Shown piece by piece: positions 24,720 through 36,260 of a DNA stretch of 64,000 nucleotides; the stretch's first letter is position 1, and every line of letters begins with the position of its first letter. The position numbers and the translations under genes are program-made. The notes below the pieces were generated by a model, which was given only the letters and a program-made list of their open reading frames with translations, did no database searches and was not told the DNA's origin. This DNA comes from Mumia quercus (lineage in GTDB: Bacteria > Actinomycetota > Actinomycetes > Propionibacteriales > Nocardioidaceae): contig NZ_JANZYO010000004.1 in the NCBI RefSeq assembly GCF_025506335.1, forward strand, positions 1 through 64,000. The letters are read 5' to 3'.

Positions 24720-25148
24720 TCACTCCCACGCGATGCGACGACCGCTGACCTCGCTGGGCGTGAGCGAGATCCAGAGGATGCGGGTCCCGTCGGCCCACGG
24801 TGTCGCGCGGTCGGGCCCCCACAGCTGGCTGAGCACCGCCGGGTCGGTCTCGTGCTGCCCGGTGCCGCTGAGCAGGACCGACCACCCCGTCTGGTTGGGG
24901 TGGTCGATCATGTCCACCTCGAACGCGATCGGTGCGTCGGTCACGGCCTGCGCCACCGCCCCGTACGGGGTCGTCCGGAAGAGCACGCGTCCCTCGTGCA
25001 CCTGGAAGTTGACGGGGAAGATCTGCGGCGTGCCGTGATGGATGAACCCGACCCGTCCCACCTCCTGCGTCGCCAGCAGCTCCCAGCAGTCGGCCTCCGA
25101 CAGCTGGAGCAGCTGACGGTGGGGTCCTCGTTCGTCGAGCGGGCTCAT
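24720..25148 (-). CDS. Pyridoxamine 5'-phosphate oxidase-fold protein
   Basis: A 142-residue split-barrel protein starting at MSPLDERGPHRQLL. The block VGRVGFIHHGTPQIFPVNFQV and a following strand pattern (RVLFRTTPYGAVAQAV, IAFEVDMID) match the short actinobacterial PNPOx-like group, many of which bind FMN, F420 or haem and are not vitamin B6 enzymes. It lies between the aldo/keto reductase and acyl-CoA dehydrogenase genes. Function unknown. Confidence 0.85.
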   Translation of the reverse strand: MSPLDERGPHRQLLQLSEADCWELLATQEVGRVGFIHHGTPQIFPVNFQVHEGRVLFRTTPYGAVAQAVTDAPIAFEVDMIDHPNQTGWSVLLSGTGQHETDPAVLSQLWGPDRATPWADGTRILWISLTPSEVSGRRIAWE

Positions 25149-25159
25149 CGGTCGTCCTC

Positions 25160-26170
25160 TCAGCTCGGGCGTTCCTTCGGCGCGTTCTGCGCCGTCATCG
25201 CGGGATCGCGGACGACCACGTCCCCGAGGACGTCGTCGATGGCGGTCATGATCTCGGGCTCCAGCGTGACGCCGCTCGCCGCGACGTTGTCGGAGACCTG
25301 CTCGGGTCGCGACGCGCCGATGATGGCGGCCGAGACGTTGCGGTTCTGAAGGACCCAAGCCACGGCCAGCTGCGCCATCGACAGCCCTGTGTCGGCGGCG
25401 ATCGGCGCGAGGCGCGCCACCCGCTCGAGCACCGGCTCGTTGAGCCAGCGGGCGATCATGTCGGCTCCGCCCTTGGCGTCGGTGGCCCGCGAGCCGGGTG
25501 GCAGCGCGGCGCCGGGCTTGTACTTGCCGGTGAGGACGCCCTGCGCGATCGGCGACCAGACGATCTGTCCGATGCCGAGCTCTTCGCTGGCGGGGACGAC
25601 CTCCTCCTCGATGACCCGCCAGAGCATCGAGTACTGCGGCTGGCTGGAGATCAGGGAGATGCCGAGGTCCTTCGCGAGGGCCGCACCCGCGCGCAGCTGG
25701 TCGGCGGTCCACTCCGAGACGCCGATGTAGAGCGCCTTGCCGGAGCGTACGACGTCGGCGAACGCCTGCATCGTCTCCTCCAGCGGCGTCTCCACGTCGT
25801 AGCGGTGGGCCTGGTAGAGGTCGACGTAGTCGGTCTGAAGGCGACGCAGCGAGCCGTTGATCGACTCCATGATGTGCTTGCGCGAGAGCCCGCTGTCGTT
25901 GTGACCGCGAGGCCCGGTCGGCCAGTAGACCTTGGTGAAGATCTCGAGCGACTCCCGCCGCTGGCCGGCGAGCGCGTCACCGAGGACGGACTCCGCTGCC
26001 GTGTTGGCGTAGACGTCGGCGGTGTCGAAGGTCGTGATGCCCTCGTCCAGCGCGCGGCGTACGCACGCGGTCGCGACGTCGGCCTCGACCTGCGAGCCGT
26101 GGGTGAGCCAGTTGCCGTACGCGATCTCGCTGATCTTCAGACCACTCGCGCCGAGGTAGCGGAACTCCAT
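25160..26170 (-). CDS. Aldo/keto reductase (Kv-beta / YghZ-like)
   Basis: A 336-residue NADPH-dependent oxidoreductase with the AKR TIM barrel. The tetrad is visible: Asp and Tyr in TFDTADVYANTAAESVLG, Lys in EIFTKVYW and His in LYQAHRYD. The cofactor loop GASRPEQVSDNVAA near the C-terminus and the YVDLYQAHR segment resemble the potassium-channel beta subunit/YghZ subgroup, which reduces aldehydes such as methylglyoxal. TAACGT ends 6 nt before the ATG. It is first in a unit with the PNPOx-like and acyl-CoA dehydrogenase genes. Confidence 0.93.
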   Translation of the reverse strand: MEFRYLGASGLKISEIAYGNWLTHGSQVEADVATACVRRALDEGITTFDTADVYANTAAESVLGDALAGQRRESLEIFTKVYWPTGPRGHNDSGLSRKHIMESINGSLRRLQTDYVDLYQAHRYDVETPLEETMQAFADVVRSGKALYIGVSEWTADQLRAGAALAKDLGISLISSQPQYSMLWRVIEEEVVPASEELGIGQIVWSPIAQGVLTGKYKPGAALPPGSRATDAKGGADMIARWLNEPVLERVARLAPIAADTGLSMAQLAVAWVLQNRNVSAAIIGASRPEQVSDNVAASGVTLEPEIMTAIDDVLGDVVVRDPAMTAQNAPKERPS

Positions 26171-26176
26171 GACCCC

Positions 26177-26182
26177 ACGTTA
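26177..26182 (-). promoter_or_regulatory. -10-like TAACGT box before the aldo/keto reductase gene
   Basis: TAACGT ends 6 nt before the ATG at 26170, consistent with a leaderless transcript for the three-gene unit. Confidence 0.4.
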
Positions 26183-26242
26183 GTGCGACCTGCCTGGCAC
26201 CGGGTCCCGGCCACGGGCCGGTCGCACGGCAGGATGTGCTGC

Positions 26243-26752
26243 GTGACGACGTTCGACGACGTTCCCGAGGGCAGCACGACCGGCACCGCGCGCTGGACGA
26301 CGCGGGTCACGCTCGTGGCGCTCCTCGTCGTCGTGATCGCCGGGGCCACCGGCCTGCTCGGCGTCCGCAACCTGACGGCGACCGCCGAGGAAAGCGGTTG
26401 GAAGCTCTCCGTCGACTACCCGAGGCTGGCGCGCGCCGGGCTCGACACTCCGCTGTCGATCACCGTCTCGAACCCCGACGGTGTCGGCGAGGAGGTCGTG
26501 GTGGCGATCTCGCAGGAGTACCTCACGATCTTCGAGCACCAGGGGATCTTCCCCGACCCCAGCGACACGACCACCGACGGCGACCTGCTCTACCTCACGA
26601 TCGCGGCCGAGCCCGGCGCGACGAAGGTGCGGGTCGACTTCGACGTGTACATCCAGCCTTCCGCCCAGGAGGGCGAGCAGGCGACCGTCGCGGTGGTCGA
26701 GGGCGGTCGACCCGTGGTCTCGACCGAGATCCGCACCAGCCTCGTCCCCTGA
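26243..26752 (+). CDS. Single-pass membrane protein with extracytoplasmic domain, function unknown
   Basis: A 169-residue protein; I chose the GTG giving VTTFDDVPEGS, though an ATG three codons earlier is possible. One membrane segment (VTLVALLVVVIAGATGLLG, about residues 22-42) is followed by a beta-rich domain (WKLSVDYPRLARAGLDTPLSITVSNPDG) resembling an immunoglobulin-like or CARDB-type fold. No catalytic residues are apparent. It is followed after 40 bp by a DUF421 gene, suggesting a membrane-associated pair. Confidence 0.75.
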   Translation: MTTFDDVPEGSTTGTARWTTRVTLVALLVVVIAGATGLLGVRNLTATAEESGWKLSVDYPRLARAGLDTPLSITVSNPDGVGEEVVVAISQEYLTIFEHQGIFPDPSDTTTDGDLLYLTIAAEPGATKVRVDFDVYIQPSAQEGEQATVAVVEGGRPVVSTEIRTSLVP

Positions 26753-26792
26753 CCCGACCGACCACGCCCCTGCGGCAGAACGGAGGACCGCG

Positions 26793-27293
26793 ATGGAGAT
26801 CGTCGTCCGCGCGATCGTCGTGTTCGCGTTCCTGTGGCTCATCACCCGTGCTGTGGGACGCTCCACGCTGGGCGAGCTGAGCACGTTCGAGCTGGTGCTC
26901 TTCATCGTCATGGGCGACCTCGTGCAGGGCGCGGTGACCCAGCAGGACACCTCCGTCACCGGGGCCGTCCTGGCCGTCGGCACGTTCACCCTCCTGACGG
27001 TCGCCCTCTCGTGGCTTTCCTGGCGATGGCCGAAGCGGTTGCGCTTCATCCGCGGTGAGCCAGTGGTGGTACTGCGCGACGGCGAGCCACGGATGAAGGT
27101 GCTCGCCGACCAGCGCCTCGCCCTGGCCGACCTCGTGACCTCCGCCCGACAGCAGGGGGTGCGCCGGCTGAGCGACGTCGAGATCGCCGTCCTGGAGACC
27201 GACGGGCGGATCTCGTTCTTCACGTACGAGGACGAGGGCGGGGACGACGGCGAGGACGACGGCGCCCCCGAGAGCGGGCCGCAGGCGGCGTGA
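26793..27293 (+). CDS. DUF421 family membrane protein (YetF-like)
   Basis: A 166-residue protein with the YetF/DUF421 pattern: an N-terminal membrane unit (IVVRAIVVFAFLWLITRAVGRSTLGELSTFELVLFIVMGD) with three helices, then a cytoplasmic domain with GEPVVVLRDGEPRMKVLADQRLALADLVTSARQQG. The C-terminus is an acidic D/E/G-rich tail. Function of the family is unknown. It is probably co-transcribed with the single-pass membrane protein upstream and is convergent with ppgK. Confidence 0.85.
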   Translation: MEIVVRAIVVFAFLWLITRAVGRSTLGELSTFELVLFIVMGDLVQGAVTQQDTSVTGAVLAVGTFTLLTVALSWLSWRWPKRLRFIRGEPVVVLRDGEPRMKVLADQRLALADLVTSARQQGVRRLSDVEIAVLETDGRISFFTYEDEGGDDGEDDGAPESGPQAA

Positions 27294-27300
27294 GGCCGCC

Positions 27301-28059
27301 TCAGTCGTTCGCCCTCGCCGCGATCAGCGCGGCCCCGATGATGCCGGCGGCGTTGCCGAGCCGAGCGGCGACGATCGGGGCCCGCAGGTGCAGCAGGGGC
27401 AGGTACTTGTCGGCGTGCTTGGCCACCCCACCGCCGACGATGATGAGGTCCGGCCAGAGCAGGTCCTCCAGACGCGCGTAGTACGTCTGGAGCCGCTCGG
27501 CCCACTCCTCCCACGAGAGGTCCTCGTTCTCGCGGGCCGCCGACGACGCCGTCAGCTCGGCGTCCTCCCCGTCGATCCGCAGGTGGCCGAGCTCGCTGTT
27601 GGGGACGAGGACGCCGTCGTTGATGAGCGCGGTGCCGATCCCGGTGCCGAGCGTCGTCATCAGCACCAGCCCGGACGTCCCACGCCCCGCCCCGTACTCC
27701 AGCTCGGCGATGCCCGCCGCGTCGGCGTCGTTGGTGACGACGGCGGGACGCTCGAGCCGCTCGGAGAGCAGGCGCTCGGCATCGGTGCCGATCCAGCTGC
27801 GGTCGATGTTGGCCGCGGTGCGGACGAGTCCGCGCGTGACGACGGCCGGGACGGTGACCCCGACGGGAGCCCCCTTCGCGGGCGCGAAGTGGTCGACGAT
27901 CTCGGCGACGACGTCGGCGACCGCGTCTGGCGTCGACGGCTGCGGGGTCTCGATGCGCAGCCGCTCGTCGGCGAACACACCCTTCTTCAGGTCGACGGGC
28001 GCGCCCTTGATGCCGCTGCCGCCGATGTCGACCCCGATCGGACGCGAATGCTTGGCCAT
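27301..28059 (-). CDS. ppgK: Polyphosphate glucokinase
   Basis: A 252-residue ROK-family kinase that phosphorylates glucose using inorganic polyphosphate (and usually ATP). The N-terminal phosphate loop [11 protein letters not shown], the sugar-binding [12 protein letters not shown], the [14 protein letters not shown] loop and the [13 protein letters not shown] segment match actinobacterial PpgK closely. It lies 38 bp downstream of hppD on the same strand and is convergent with the DUF421 gene. The pairing with a tyrosine-catabolic gene is probably accidental. Confidence 0.94.
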   Translation of the reverse strand: MAKHSRPIGVDIGGSGIKGAPVDLKKGVFADERLRIETPQPSTPDAVADVVAEIVDHFAPAKGAPVGVTVPAVVTRGLVRTAANIDRSWIGTDAERLLSERLERPAVVTNDADAAGIAELEYGAGRGTSGLVLMTTLGTGIGTALINDGVLVPNSELGHLRIDGEDAELTASSAARENEDLSWEEWAERLQTYYARLEDLLWPDLIIVGGGVAKHADKYLPLLHLRAPIVAARLGNAAGIIGAALIAARAND

Positions 28060-28097
28060 GGGACCAAAGGTGCCACCGTGCGGCGTCTGGTGCTGGC

Positions 28098-29960
<1,863 letters not shown>

Positions 29961-30362
29961 TCAGCGCGCCCGGGACCGGCGTACGACAAACGTCGGCGCC
30001 TCGGTGAACCGCACCGGCAGATTGCGCACCCGCGGCACCGACGAGTCGCGCGCCTCCAGCTCGGCCTCCAGCTCGGCGACACGCGACTGGAGGGCCATCA
30101 CCTGGTTCTCGAGCTCGAGGACACGCTTGACGCCCTCGAGCCCGAGCCCCTCGGCAGTGAGCTGGGCGACCGAGCGCAGCAGCTCGATGTCGCGCAGCGA
30201 GTAGCGGCGGCCACCGCCGCCGGTCCGGGCGGGGCTGACCAGCCCGAGCCGGTCGTACGTGCGCAGCGTCTGCGGGTGCAGCCCTGAGAGCTCGGCGGCG
30301 ACGCTGATCACGAAGACCTTCGCCTCCGGGCCCGGCGGGACGAACTCCTTACCGCGCGACAT
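29961..30362 (-). CDS. hspR: Heat-shock repressor HspR (MerR family)
   Basis: A 133-residue MerR-type repressor that binds HAIR elements and shuts down the dnaK operon, with DnaK acting as co-repressor in actinobacteria. The winged helix-turn-helix (VISVAAELSGLHPQTLRTYDRLGLVSPARTGGGGRRYSLRDIELL) is diagnostic, followed by a short coiled coil and a C-terminal hydrophobic/basic tail. It is the last gene of the dnaK-grpE-dnaJ-hspR operon, starting 2 bp after dnaJ, giving autoregulation. Confidence 0.96.
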   Translation of the reverse strand: MSRGKEFVPPGPEAKVFVISVAAELSGLHPQTLRTYDRLGLVSPARTGGGGRRYSLRDIELLRSVAQLTAEGLGLEGVKRVLELENQVMALQSRVAELEAELEARDSSVPRVRNLPVRFTEAPTFVVRRSRAR

Positions 30363-30364
30363 GG

Positions 30365-31510
30365 TCAGGCACCTCCTGCGAAGAGCGCCGCCCGCGGGTC
30401 GGCGCCGTCACGGGCGGAACGGTACGACTCCACGGCCGCGCGCTCGTCCTCGGTCGGAGCGGTGGGAACCTGCACCTCGACCGTGACGAGCAGGTCGGCC
30501 TTGGTGCCGTCCTTGCGCGGAGCGCCCTTGCCCCGCGCCCGGAAGGTACGCCCGTTCGGCGTGCCGGCCGGGACCTTGATCCTCACCGGCGCCCCGTTGA
30601 GCGTCGGAACGGCGATCTCAGCACCGAGCACAGCCTCGTCGAAGGTGACGGGCACCGTGATGGTGAGGTTGTCGCCCTTGCGCCCGAAGACGCGGTGCGG
30701 CCGGACGTGGACGGTGACGTACAGGTCGCCGTTCGGCCCGCCGTTCTCACCCTTGGCACCCTTGCCCTTCAGCCGGATGCGCTGGCCGTCCTTCACGCCG
30801 GCAGGGATGCGGACCTGCATGGTCCGCGCGGACGCAGCGCGGCCCGACCCGTGGCAGGTGTCGCACGCCTCGTCGACCACGAGCCCGCGGCCGCGGCACA
30901 CGTCGCACGGCTCGGTCATCGTGAAGACGCCGCCCGAGGCGCTCGTCTGCATGCCGCTGCCCTCGCAACGGGGGCAGACACGCGGGACGGTGCCGGCCTT
31001 GGCGCCCGTGCCGTGGCACGTCGGGCACGGCTCGTCGCTGGACATCCGCAGCGAGACCGTCGTCCCCGAGATCGCGTCGTCGAACGACAACGTCGTCTCG
31101 GACTCGAGGTCGGCACCGCGGCGCGCCGGCGCCGAACGCGTCCGCGTCCCGGCACCGCCGCCGAACATGCCGCCGAGCAGGTCGGAGAAGTCGAACCCCC
31201 CGCCGCCGCCCTGGCCGTAGCCGAAGCCGCCGCCGCTCGTACGCCCGCCGCCGAAGCCTCCACCGAAGGCGCCGGAGGAGAACATCGCCCGCTGCTCGTC
31301 GTACTCCTTGCGCTTGTCCGCGTTCGAGAGCACACCGTAGGCCTCGGAGATCTCCTTGAACTTCTCCTCGGCCGCCTTGTCACCGGGCTTGGCATCAGGG
31401 TGGTGGTCTCGCGCGAGCTTGCGGTACGCCTTCTTGATGTCGGACGCGCTCGCGTCCTTCGAGACTCCCAGGATCTTGTAGAAGTCCTTCTCGAACCACT
31501 CGTTGTTCAC
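30365..31510 (-). CDS. dnaJ: Chaperone DnaJ (Hsp40)
   Basis: A 381-residue type I J-protein starting at GTG with GGGAGGTGG upstream. It has the J domain with the HPD motif in [11 protein letters not shown], a Gly/Phe-rich linker (about 75-115), four zinc-binding CxxCxGxG repeats ([32 protein letters not shown]) and the C-terminal substrate-binding barrels. It delivers unfolded proteins to DnaK and stimulates its ATPase. It lies between grpE and hspR. Confidence 0.97.
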   Translation of the reverse strand: MNNEWFEKDFYKILGVSKDASASDIKKAYRKLARDHHPDAKPGDKAAEEKFKEISEAYGVLSNADKRKEYDEQRAMFSSGAFGGGFGGGRTSGGGFGYGQGGGGGFDFSDLLGGMFGGGAGTRTRSAPARRGADLESETTLSFDDAISGTTVSLRMSSDEPCPTCHGTGAKAGTVPRVCPRCEGSGMQTSASGGVFTMTEPCDVCRGRGLVVDEACDTCHGSGRAASARTMQVRIPAGVKDGQRIRLKGKGAKGENGGPNGDLYVTVHVRPHRVFGRKGDNLTITVPVTFDEAVLGAEIAVPTLNGAPVRIKVPAGTPNGRTFRARGKGAPRKDGTKADLLVTVEVQVPTAPTEDERAAVESYRSARDGADPRAALFAGGA

Positions 31511-31553
31511 GAGACCACCTCCCTACTTCTGCTCGATCGCACGGACGTGCGTG

Positions 31554-32129
31554 TCACTCTGCCGTGGACTCGGACTCATCGTCGACCTCCGGCTCGGCCT
31601 CCTCGTGCTCGACGACCGACACCCGCGCGGGGCGCAGGATCTTGTCACCGATCCGGTAGCCGACCTGCATGATCGCGTCGACCGTCGGCTCGCCCTCGGG
31701 CGCGTCGGCGTCGAGGCGGTGCATGAGCGCCTCGTGGAGCATCGGGTCGAACACGTCCCCGCGCTCGCCGAATGCCTCCAGACCGTGCGCGCTCGTGGCC
31801 TGGACGAGCGAGTCGGCGACGGCCTTGAAGCCGCCCTCGAGCTCGCCGTGGTCGCGAGCGCGGCCGATGTCGTCGAGCACCGGGAGGAACGAGGCGAGCA
31901 CTGCCGCGGTGGCGTTCACCCGCTGCGCCTCGCGGTCACGGTCGACGCGCCGCTTGTAGTTGACGTACTCGGCCTGGAGGCGCTGGAGGTCGGCCGTCCG
32001 CTCGGCAAGCTGCCGGGCGAGGTCAGAGACGGCGAGCTCCTCCTCCTGGGCCGTGGCCTCGGGGGCCGGAGCAGCCTCCTGCTCCGGCACCCCCTCGGCC
32101 TCGGACGTGAAGTCGCGGTCCGACGTCAC
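31554..32129 (-). CDS. grpE: Nucleotide exchange factor GrpE
   Basis: A 191-residue DnaK co-chaperone that releases ADP from DnaK. An acidic, disordered N-terminus is followed by the long coiled-coil helix ([26 protein letters not shown]), then the head domain with [17 protein letters not shown] and a C-terminal beta wing ([19 protein letters not shown]). The start overlaps the dnaK stop by 4 bp. The last 20 residues form an acidic tail. Confidence 0.97.
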   Translation of the reverse strand: MTSDRDFTSEAEGVPEQEAAPAPEATAQEEELAVSDLARQLAERTADLQRLQAEYVNYKRRVDRDREAQRVNATAAVLASFLPVLDDIGRARDHGELEGGFKAVADSLVQATSAHGLEAFGERGDVFDPMLHEALMHRLDADAPEGEPTVDAIMQVGYRIGDKILRPARVSVVEHEEAEPEVDDESESTAE

Positions 32130-33967
32130 TTCGTCTCACCCTCGTCGTCGACGATCTCGGCCTCGACGACGTCGTCCTCCTCGGCCTGGGCCTGGCCCTC
32201 ACCGGAGCCGGCCGCGTTGGCCTGGGCGGACGCCGCCTCGTACATCGCCGTGCCCATCTTCTGGCTCGACTCACCGAGCTTGGCGATCGCCGCCTTGATG
32301 GCGTCGGTGTCGTCGCCGTTCAGCGTCTCCTTGAGGGCGTCGACATCGGCCTGGACCTCGGCCTTGACGTCGTCACCGACCTTGTCACCGTTCTCGGCGA
32401 GGAACTTCTCGGTCGAGTGGACGAGCGTCTCACCCTGGTTGCGGACCTCGACGGCCTCCTTGGCCTTGCGGTCCTCCTCGGCGTACTGCTCGGCCTCGCG
32501 GACCATGCGGTCGATGTCGTCCTTGGAGAGGGCCGACCCGCCGGTGATGGTCATCGACTGCTCCTTGCCGGTGCCCCGGTCCTTCGCGGAGACGTTGACG
32601 ATGCCGTTGGCATCGATGTCGAAGGTGACCTCGATCTGCGGCACGCCGCGCGGCGCCGGCGCGATGCCCGTCAGCTCGAACGTGCCGAGCATCTGGTTGT
32701 GTGCCGCGATCTCGCGCTCCCCCTGGTAGACCTGGATCGCGACGGACGGCTGGTTGTCGTCGGCGGTCGTGAAGACCTCCGAGCGCCGCGTCGGGATCGT
32801 GGTGTTGCGCTCGATGAGCTTGGTCATCACGCCGCCCTTGGTCTCGATGCCCAGCGACAGCGGGGTGACGTCGAGCAGGAGGACGTCCTTGACCTCGCCC
32901 TTCAGGACGCCGGCCTGGAGGCTGGCGCCGACGGCGACGACCTCGTCCGGGTTCACGCCCTTGTTGGGCTCCTTGCCACCGAGCAGCTCACGGACCAGGT
33001 CGGAGACGGCCGGCATGCGGGTCGAGCCACCGACGAGGACGACGTGGTCGATGTCGGCGACCTTGATGCCCGCGTCCTTGATGACGTGCTCGAAGGGGGC
33101 GCGGGTGCGCTGGAGCAGGTCGGCGGTGATCTTCTGGAACTCCGCACGGGTCAGCGTCTCGTCGAGGAACACGGGGTTCTTCTCGGCGTCGACGGTGATG
33201 TACGGGAGGTTGATCGAGGTCGACTGCGAGCTGGAGAGCTCGATCTTGGCGCGCTCGGCGGCCTCACGGACACGCGGCATCGCCATCTTGTCCTTGGTGA
33301 GGTCGAGGCCGGTGCTCGCCTTGAACTTGTCGACGATCCAGTCGACGACCTTCTGGTCCCAGTCGTCGCCGCCGAGGTGGTTGTCACCGCTGGTGGCCTT
33401 CACCTCGATGACGCCGTCACCGATCTCCAGCAGGGACACGTCGAACGTGCCGCCGCCGAGGTCGAAGACGAGGATCGTCTGGTCGTCGCCCTTGTCGAGG
33501 CCGTACGCGAGCGCAGCCGCGGTCGGCTCGTTGATGATGCGGCTCACGTTGAGGCCGGCGATCTCGCCTGCCTCCTTGGTGGCCTGACGCTGGGCGTCGT
33601 TGAAGTACGCCGGAACGGTGATCACCGCGTCGGTGACCGGCTCGCCCAGGTACGCCTCGGCGTCGCGCTTGAGCTTCTGCAGCACGAACGCCGAGATCTG
33701 CTGCGGGGTGAACGTCTTGTCGTCGATCTTGACCGACCAGTCGGTGCCCATGTGACGCTTCACGGACCGGATCGTCCGGTCGACGTTGGTCACACCCTGA
33801 CGCTTGGCGACCTCGCCGGTCAGCACCTCGCCGTTCTTGGCGAACGCGACGACGGACGGGGTCGTACGGGCACCCTCGGCGTTAGCGATGACGGTGGGCT
33901 CGCCACCCTCCAGGACGGCGACGACAGAGTTGGTCGTGCCGAGATCGATTCCGACCGCACGGGCCAT
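32126..33967 (-). CDS. dnaK: Chaperone DnaK (Hsp70)
   Basis: A 613-residue Hsp70. The ATPase domain carries IDLGTTNS (residues 7-14), the [18 protein letters not shown] phosphate-2 motif and the VGGSTRMP motif. The substrate-binding domain begins after the conserved linker [12 protein letters not shown], and the C-terminal lid ends in an Ala/Gln/Gly linker and acidic [13 protein letters not shown] near-perfect AGGAGGA lies 4-10 nt before the ATG. It is first in the operon under a HAIR-like site. Confidence 0.98.
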   Translation of the reverse strand: MARAVGIDLGTTNSVVAVLEGGEPTVIANAEGARTTPSVVAFAKNGEVLTGEVAKRQGVTNVDRTIRSVKRHMGTDWSVKIDDKTFTPQQISAFVLQKLKRDAEAYLGEPVTDAVITVPAYFNDAQRQATKEAGEIAGLNVSRIINEPTAAALAYGLDKGDDQTILVFDLGGGTFDVSLLEIGDGVIEVKATSGDNHLGGDDWDQKVVDWIVDKFKASTGLDLTKDKMAMPRVREAAERAKIELSSSQSTSINLPYITVDAEKNPVFLDETLTRAEFQKITADLLQRTRAPFEHVIKDAGIKVADIDHVVLVGGSTRMPAVSDLVRELLGGKEPNKGVNPDEVVAVGASLQAGVLKGEVKDVLLLDVTPLSLGIETKGGVMTKLIERNTTIPTRRSEVFTTADDNQPSVAIQVYQGEREIAAHNQMLGTFELTGIAPAPRGVPQIEVTFDIDANGIVNVSAKDRGTGKEQSMTITGGSALSKDDIDRMVREAEQYAEEDRKAKEAVEVRNQGETLVHSTEKFLAENGDKVGDDVKAEVQADVDALKETLNGDDTDAIKAAIAKLGESSQKMGTAMYEAASAQANAAGSGEGQAQAEEDDVVEAEIVDDEGETK

Positions 33968-33971
33968 GAGT

Positions 33972-33978
33972 TCCTCCT
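33972..33978 (-). promoter_or_regulatory. Strong ribosome-binding site of dnaK
   Basis: AGGAGGA on the minus strand, about 4 nt before the ATG, is among the best Shine-Dalgarno matches in the window and fixes the dnaK start. Confidence 0.8.
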
Positions 33979-34043
33979 GATGGATCGCGGTACGGGGCGC
34001 GTCATGGGTTCGACGCGGACCCGCTTTGCCAGCACTCTTGTTA

Positions 34044-34064
34044 ATTGAGTCTGATGTTATCAAC
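34044..34064 (-). promoter_or_regulatory. HAIR-like HspR operator / dnaK promoter region
   Basis: The minus strand reads GTTGATA, seven bases, then ACTCAAT. This matches the HspR HAIR consensus (CTTGAGT-N7-ACTCAAG) at 4 of 7 and 6 of 7 positions with exact N7 spacing. It sits in a distinctly AT-rich patch (34040-34085) about 80 bp before the dnaK ATG, where a promoter is expected. No other HAIR match is seen. Confidence 0.6.
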
Positions 34065-34141
34065 TTATGTGAGCGCGACTTCATTCCACCGTAGCGGCAA
34101 CGATTTTCGCCTCCGCCCCGGGGCAGAGGAGGGCGCTGCGG

Positions 34142-34159
34142 CCGGCGGACGCCCGCCGG
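34142..34159 (-). terminator. Hairpin after the YhgE/Pip gene
   Basis: CCGGCGG and CCGCCGG form a 7-bp stem around ACGC, ending 7 nt beyond the YhgE stop on the minus strand. There is no U-tract; the position between two same-strand units supports termination. Confidence 0.45.
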
Positions 34160-34166
34160 GAGCGGC

Positions 34167-36260
34167 TCAGAGGACGAGCTCGGGCTGCAGCTGCTTGGGC
34201 GTCCAGACCTTCTGCCGTCGGGCCGCCAGCGCGGTCAGCAGGATCGCGACGACGAACACGGCGACCAGCACCGAGAGGTCCCGGGCGACGATCCACGCCT
34301 CGCCCCCGTAGAGCGTCTGCCGGAGCCCGTTGACCGCGTAGGACATGGGCAGGAGCCAGTGCAGCGACCGCAGCGGCTCCGGGATCGTCTCCCACGGGAA
34401 GGTGCCGCCCGCCGTGACCAGCTGGACGAGCATGAGGACGAGCCCCAGGAACTCGCCCACCTCGCCGAGCCAGGCGTTGAGCGCCTGCAGGATCGCGACG
34501 AAGGCCATCGACGAGATCACGAGCACCGCGGCCGTCGCGACCTCGTAGACCGGATCGATGTCGAGAGCGAACCGGACGATCGTGAACATGACCGCGACCT
34601 GGACCAGCCCGACGACCGCCGGCGGGGCCCACCCGCCGAGCGCCGTCCGGGTCGCCGGACCGTTCGCCGCGAGGGCACGCGCCGACAACGGCCGCACGAG
34701 CAGGAAGAGCACGTACGCCCCGATCCATGCCGCGAGCGACATGAAGAACGGGGCGAGGCCGGCACCGTACGACCCGGCGCGCGCGAGCGTGTCCTCCTTG
34801 ACGGCCACCGGGTCACCGATCGTCTCCGCGGTGTCACGTGCGGTCGTCTTGTCCAGGTCGGGGACTTTGCGCAGCCCGTCCTGCAGCCCGTTCCGGAGCT
34901 CGCCGGTCCCGGTCTCGAGCCTCGCGCTGCCCTTGCGCAGCGCCGTGCTCGAGGTGGCGAGCCGCTCAGCGCCGTTCGCCACCTTCTCCGTCCCGTCCGC
35001 CAGCGTGCCGGTGCCACGCGCGAGGGTCTGGGCGCCGCGGTCGACGCGCGCCGATCCCGAGGCGAGCTCGGCTCCGCCCGACGCGGCCTTCCTGATGCCC
35101 CGCGTGAGCACGGGGGCGGCGGCCGCGAGCTTCTCGGTGCCCGCGGCGACCTCGGAGGAGCCCTTGCTCAGCGCGTCCAGCCGGTCCGCGGCGCTCTCGA
35201 TCTGCGCCGCCACCGCATCGACCGGGACCTCGGCGTCGGCGAACAACGCCATCAGGGCGTCTCTCTCGGCGTCGGTCATCCTCCCCTGCGCGACGAGCGC
35301 GTCGAGGCCCTCGTCGAGCGAGGCTCGCGCGGCCCGGAACTGGTCGACGACCACGCCTGCCACCTCGGCCGCGTCGTCACCGACGGCGGCGACCTTCGCG
35401 TTTCCTGCGGCGACCTCCTGCGCGCCGTTCGCGAGCGTGCGCGTGTCCGACGGCAGGCTCCCCGTGCGGCGCTTCAGCTCGTCGAGCCCGTTCGACAGCG
35501 TGCTCGCGCCGCCCGCGATCCGACGCGTCCCGCTCGCCAGCTCGTCGGCGCCAGACTCGAGACGGGCGGCTCCGTCCGCCGCCTCCTCGGCGCCACGCGC
35601 GAGGGTCGCCGTCCCGTCGACGAGCTCGGCGGTCCCGCTGGTGAGCCGGCTGGAGCCGGTGACGAGCTCCTGAGCGCCCTTCACCCCCTTGGTGAGATCG
35701 GTGTGCACGACGGAGAGGCCGTCGAGGAAGCTGCTCGCGGCCACGGTGCCGACCTGTGTCGCGATCGTGTCCCGCACATCGCCCACGATCGTCTCGGCGA
35801 CCCGGGTGACGAGGTAGTTGTTCGCGTCGTTGGTGATGAGGGTGAGCCCTGCTCGCTCCGGCTCGAACCGGGCGGACGACGTCAGCTCCTCGGAGAACTG
35901 GGGACCGATGATGAGCGCGGCGTCATAGCGTCCGTTCCGCACGCCGGACTCCGCCTCTCCCTCCGTCGTCTCGACCCAGCCGAACCCGCCGTCGCCTCGC
36001 AAGAGGCGGTCGGCGACCTCGCCGCCGTAGTCGACCTTCTCGGTCGTCCCGTCGATCGCGTCGGTCAGGGTCGCGCCACGGTCCTGCACGACGAGGGCCG
36101 CCGGGACGCGGTCGAGCTCGCCGTAAGGGTCTTCGTTGGCGAACAGGTAGAGCCCTGCGTACAACGAAGGGATCACGACCATGGCGAGGATCGCCAGCTT
36201 GGGCAGGGTTCCGGCGCTGATGCGCCGGATCTCCGAGACGGCCAGCCGGATCGCGATCAT
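34167..36260 (-). CDS. YhgE/Pip-domain membrane protein
   Basis: A 697-residue protein. An N-terminal membrane helix ([36 protein letters not shown]) carries the Pip/YhgE signature. A long extracytoplasmic region then contains repeated 7-14-residue units of the form ...[16 protein letters not shown]..., a heptad-like coiled-coil array of more than ten units. Five to six C-terminal membrane helices follow (ABC2-membrane-like). Relatives include phage-infection proteins and type VII/ESX-linked or lipid-export proteins. Its start overlaps the next upstream gene by 4 bp; that gene encodes a degenerate ABC-ATPase-like protein, so the two should act together. Confidence 0.9.
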   Translation of the reverse strand: MIAIRLAVSEIRRISAGTLPKLAILAMVVIPSLYAGLYLFANEDPYGELDRVPAALVVQDRGATLTDAIDGTTEKVDYGGEVADRLLRGDGGFGWVETTEGEAESGVRNGRYDAALIIGPQFSEELTSSARFEPERAGLTLITNDANNYLVTRVAETIVGDVRDTIATQVGTVAASSFLDGLSVVHTDLTKGVKGAQELVTGSSRLTSGTAELVDGTATLARGAEEAADGAARLESGADELASGTRRIAGGASTLSNGLDELKRRTGSLPSDTRTLANGAQEVAAGNAKVAAVGDDAAEVAGVVVDQFRAARASLDEGLDALVAQGRMTDAERDALMALFADAEVPVDAVAAQIESAADRLDALSKGSSEVAAGTEKLAAAAPVLTRGIRKAASGGAELASGSARVDRGAQTLARGTGTLADGTEKVANGAERLATSSTALRKGSARLETGTGELRNGLQDGLRKVPDLDKTTARDTAETIGDPVAVKEDTLARAGSYGAGLAPFFMSLAAWIGAYVLFLLVRPLSARALAANGPATRTALGGWAPPAVVGLVQVAVMFTIVRFALDIDPVYEVATAAVLVISSMAFVAILQALNAWLGEVGEFLGLVLMLVQLVTAGGTFPWETIPEPLRSLHWLLPMSYAVNGLRQTLYGGEAWIVARDLSVLVAVFVVAILLTALAARRQKVWTPKQLQPELVL

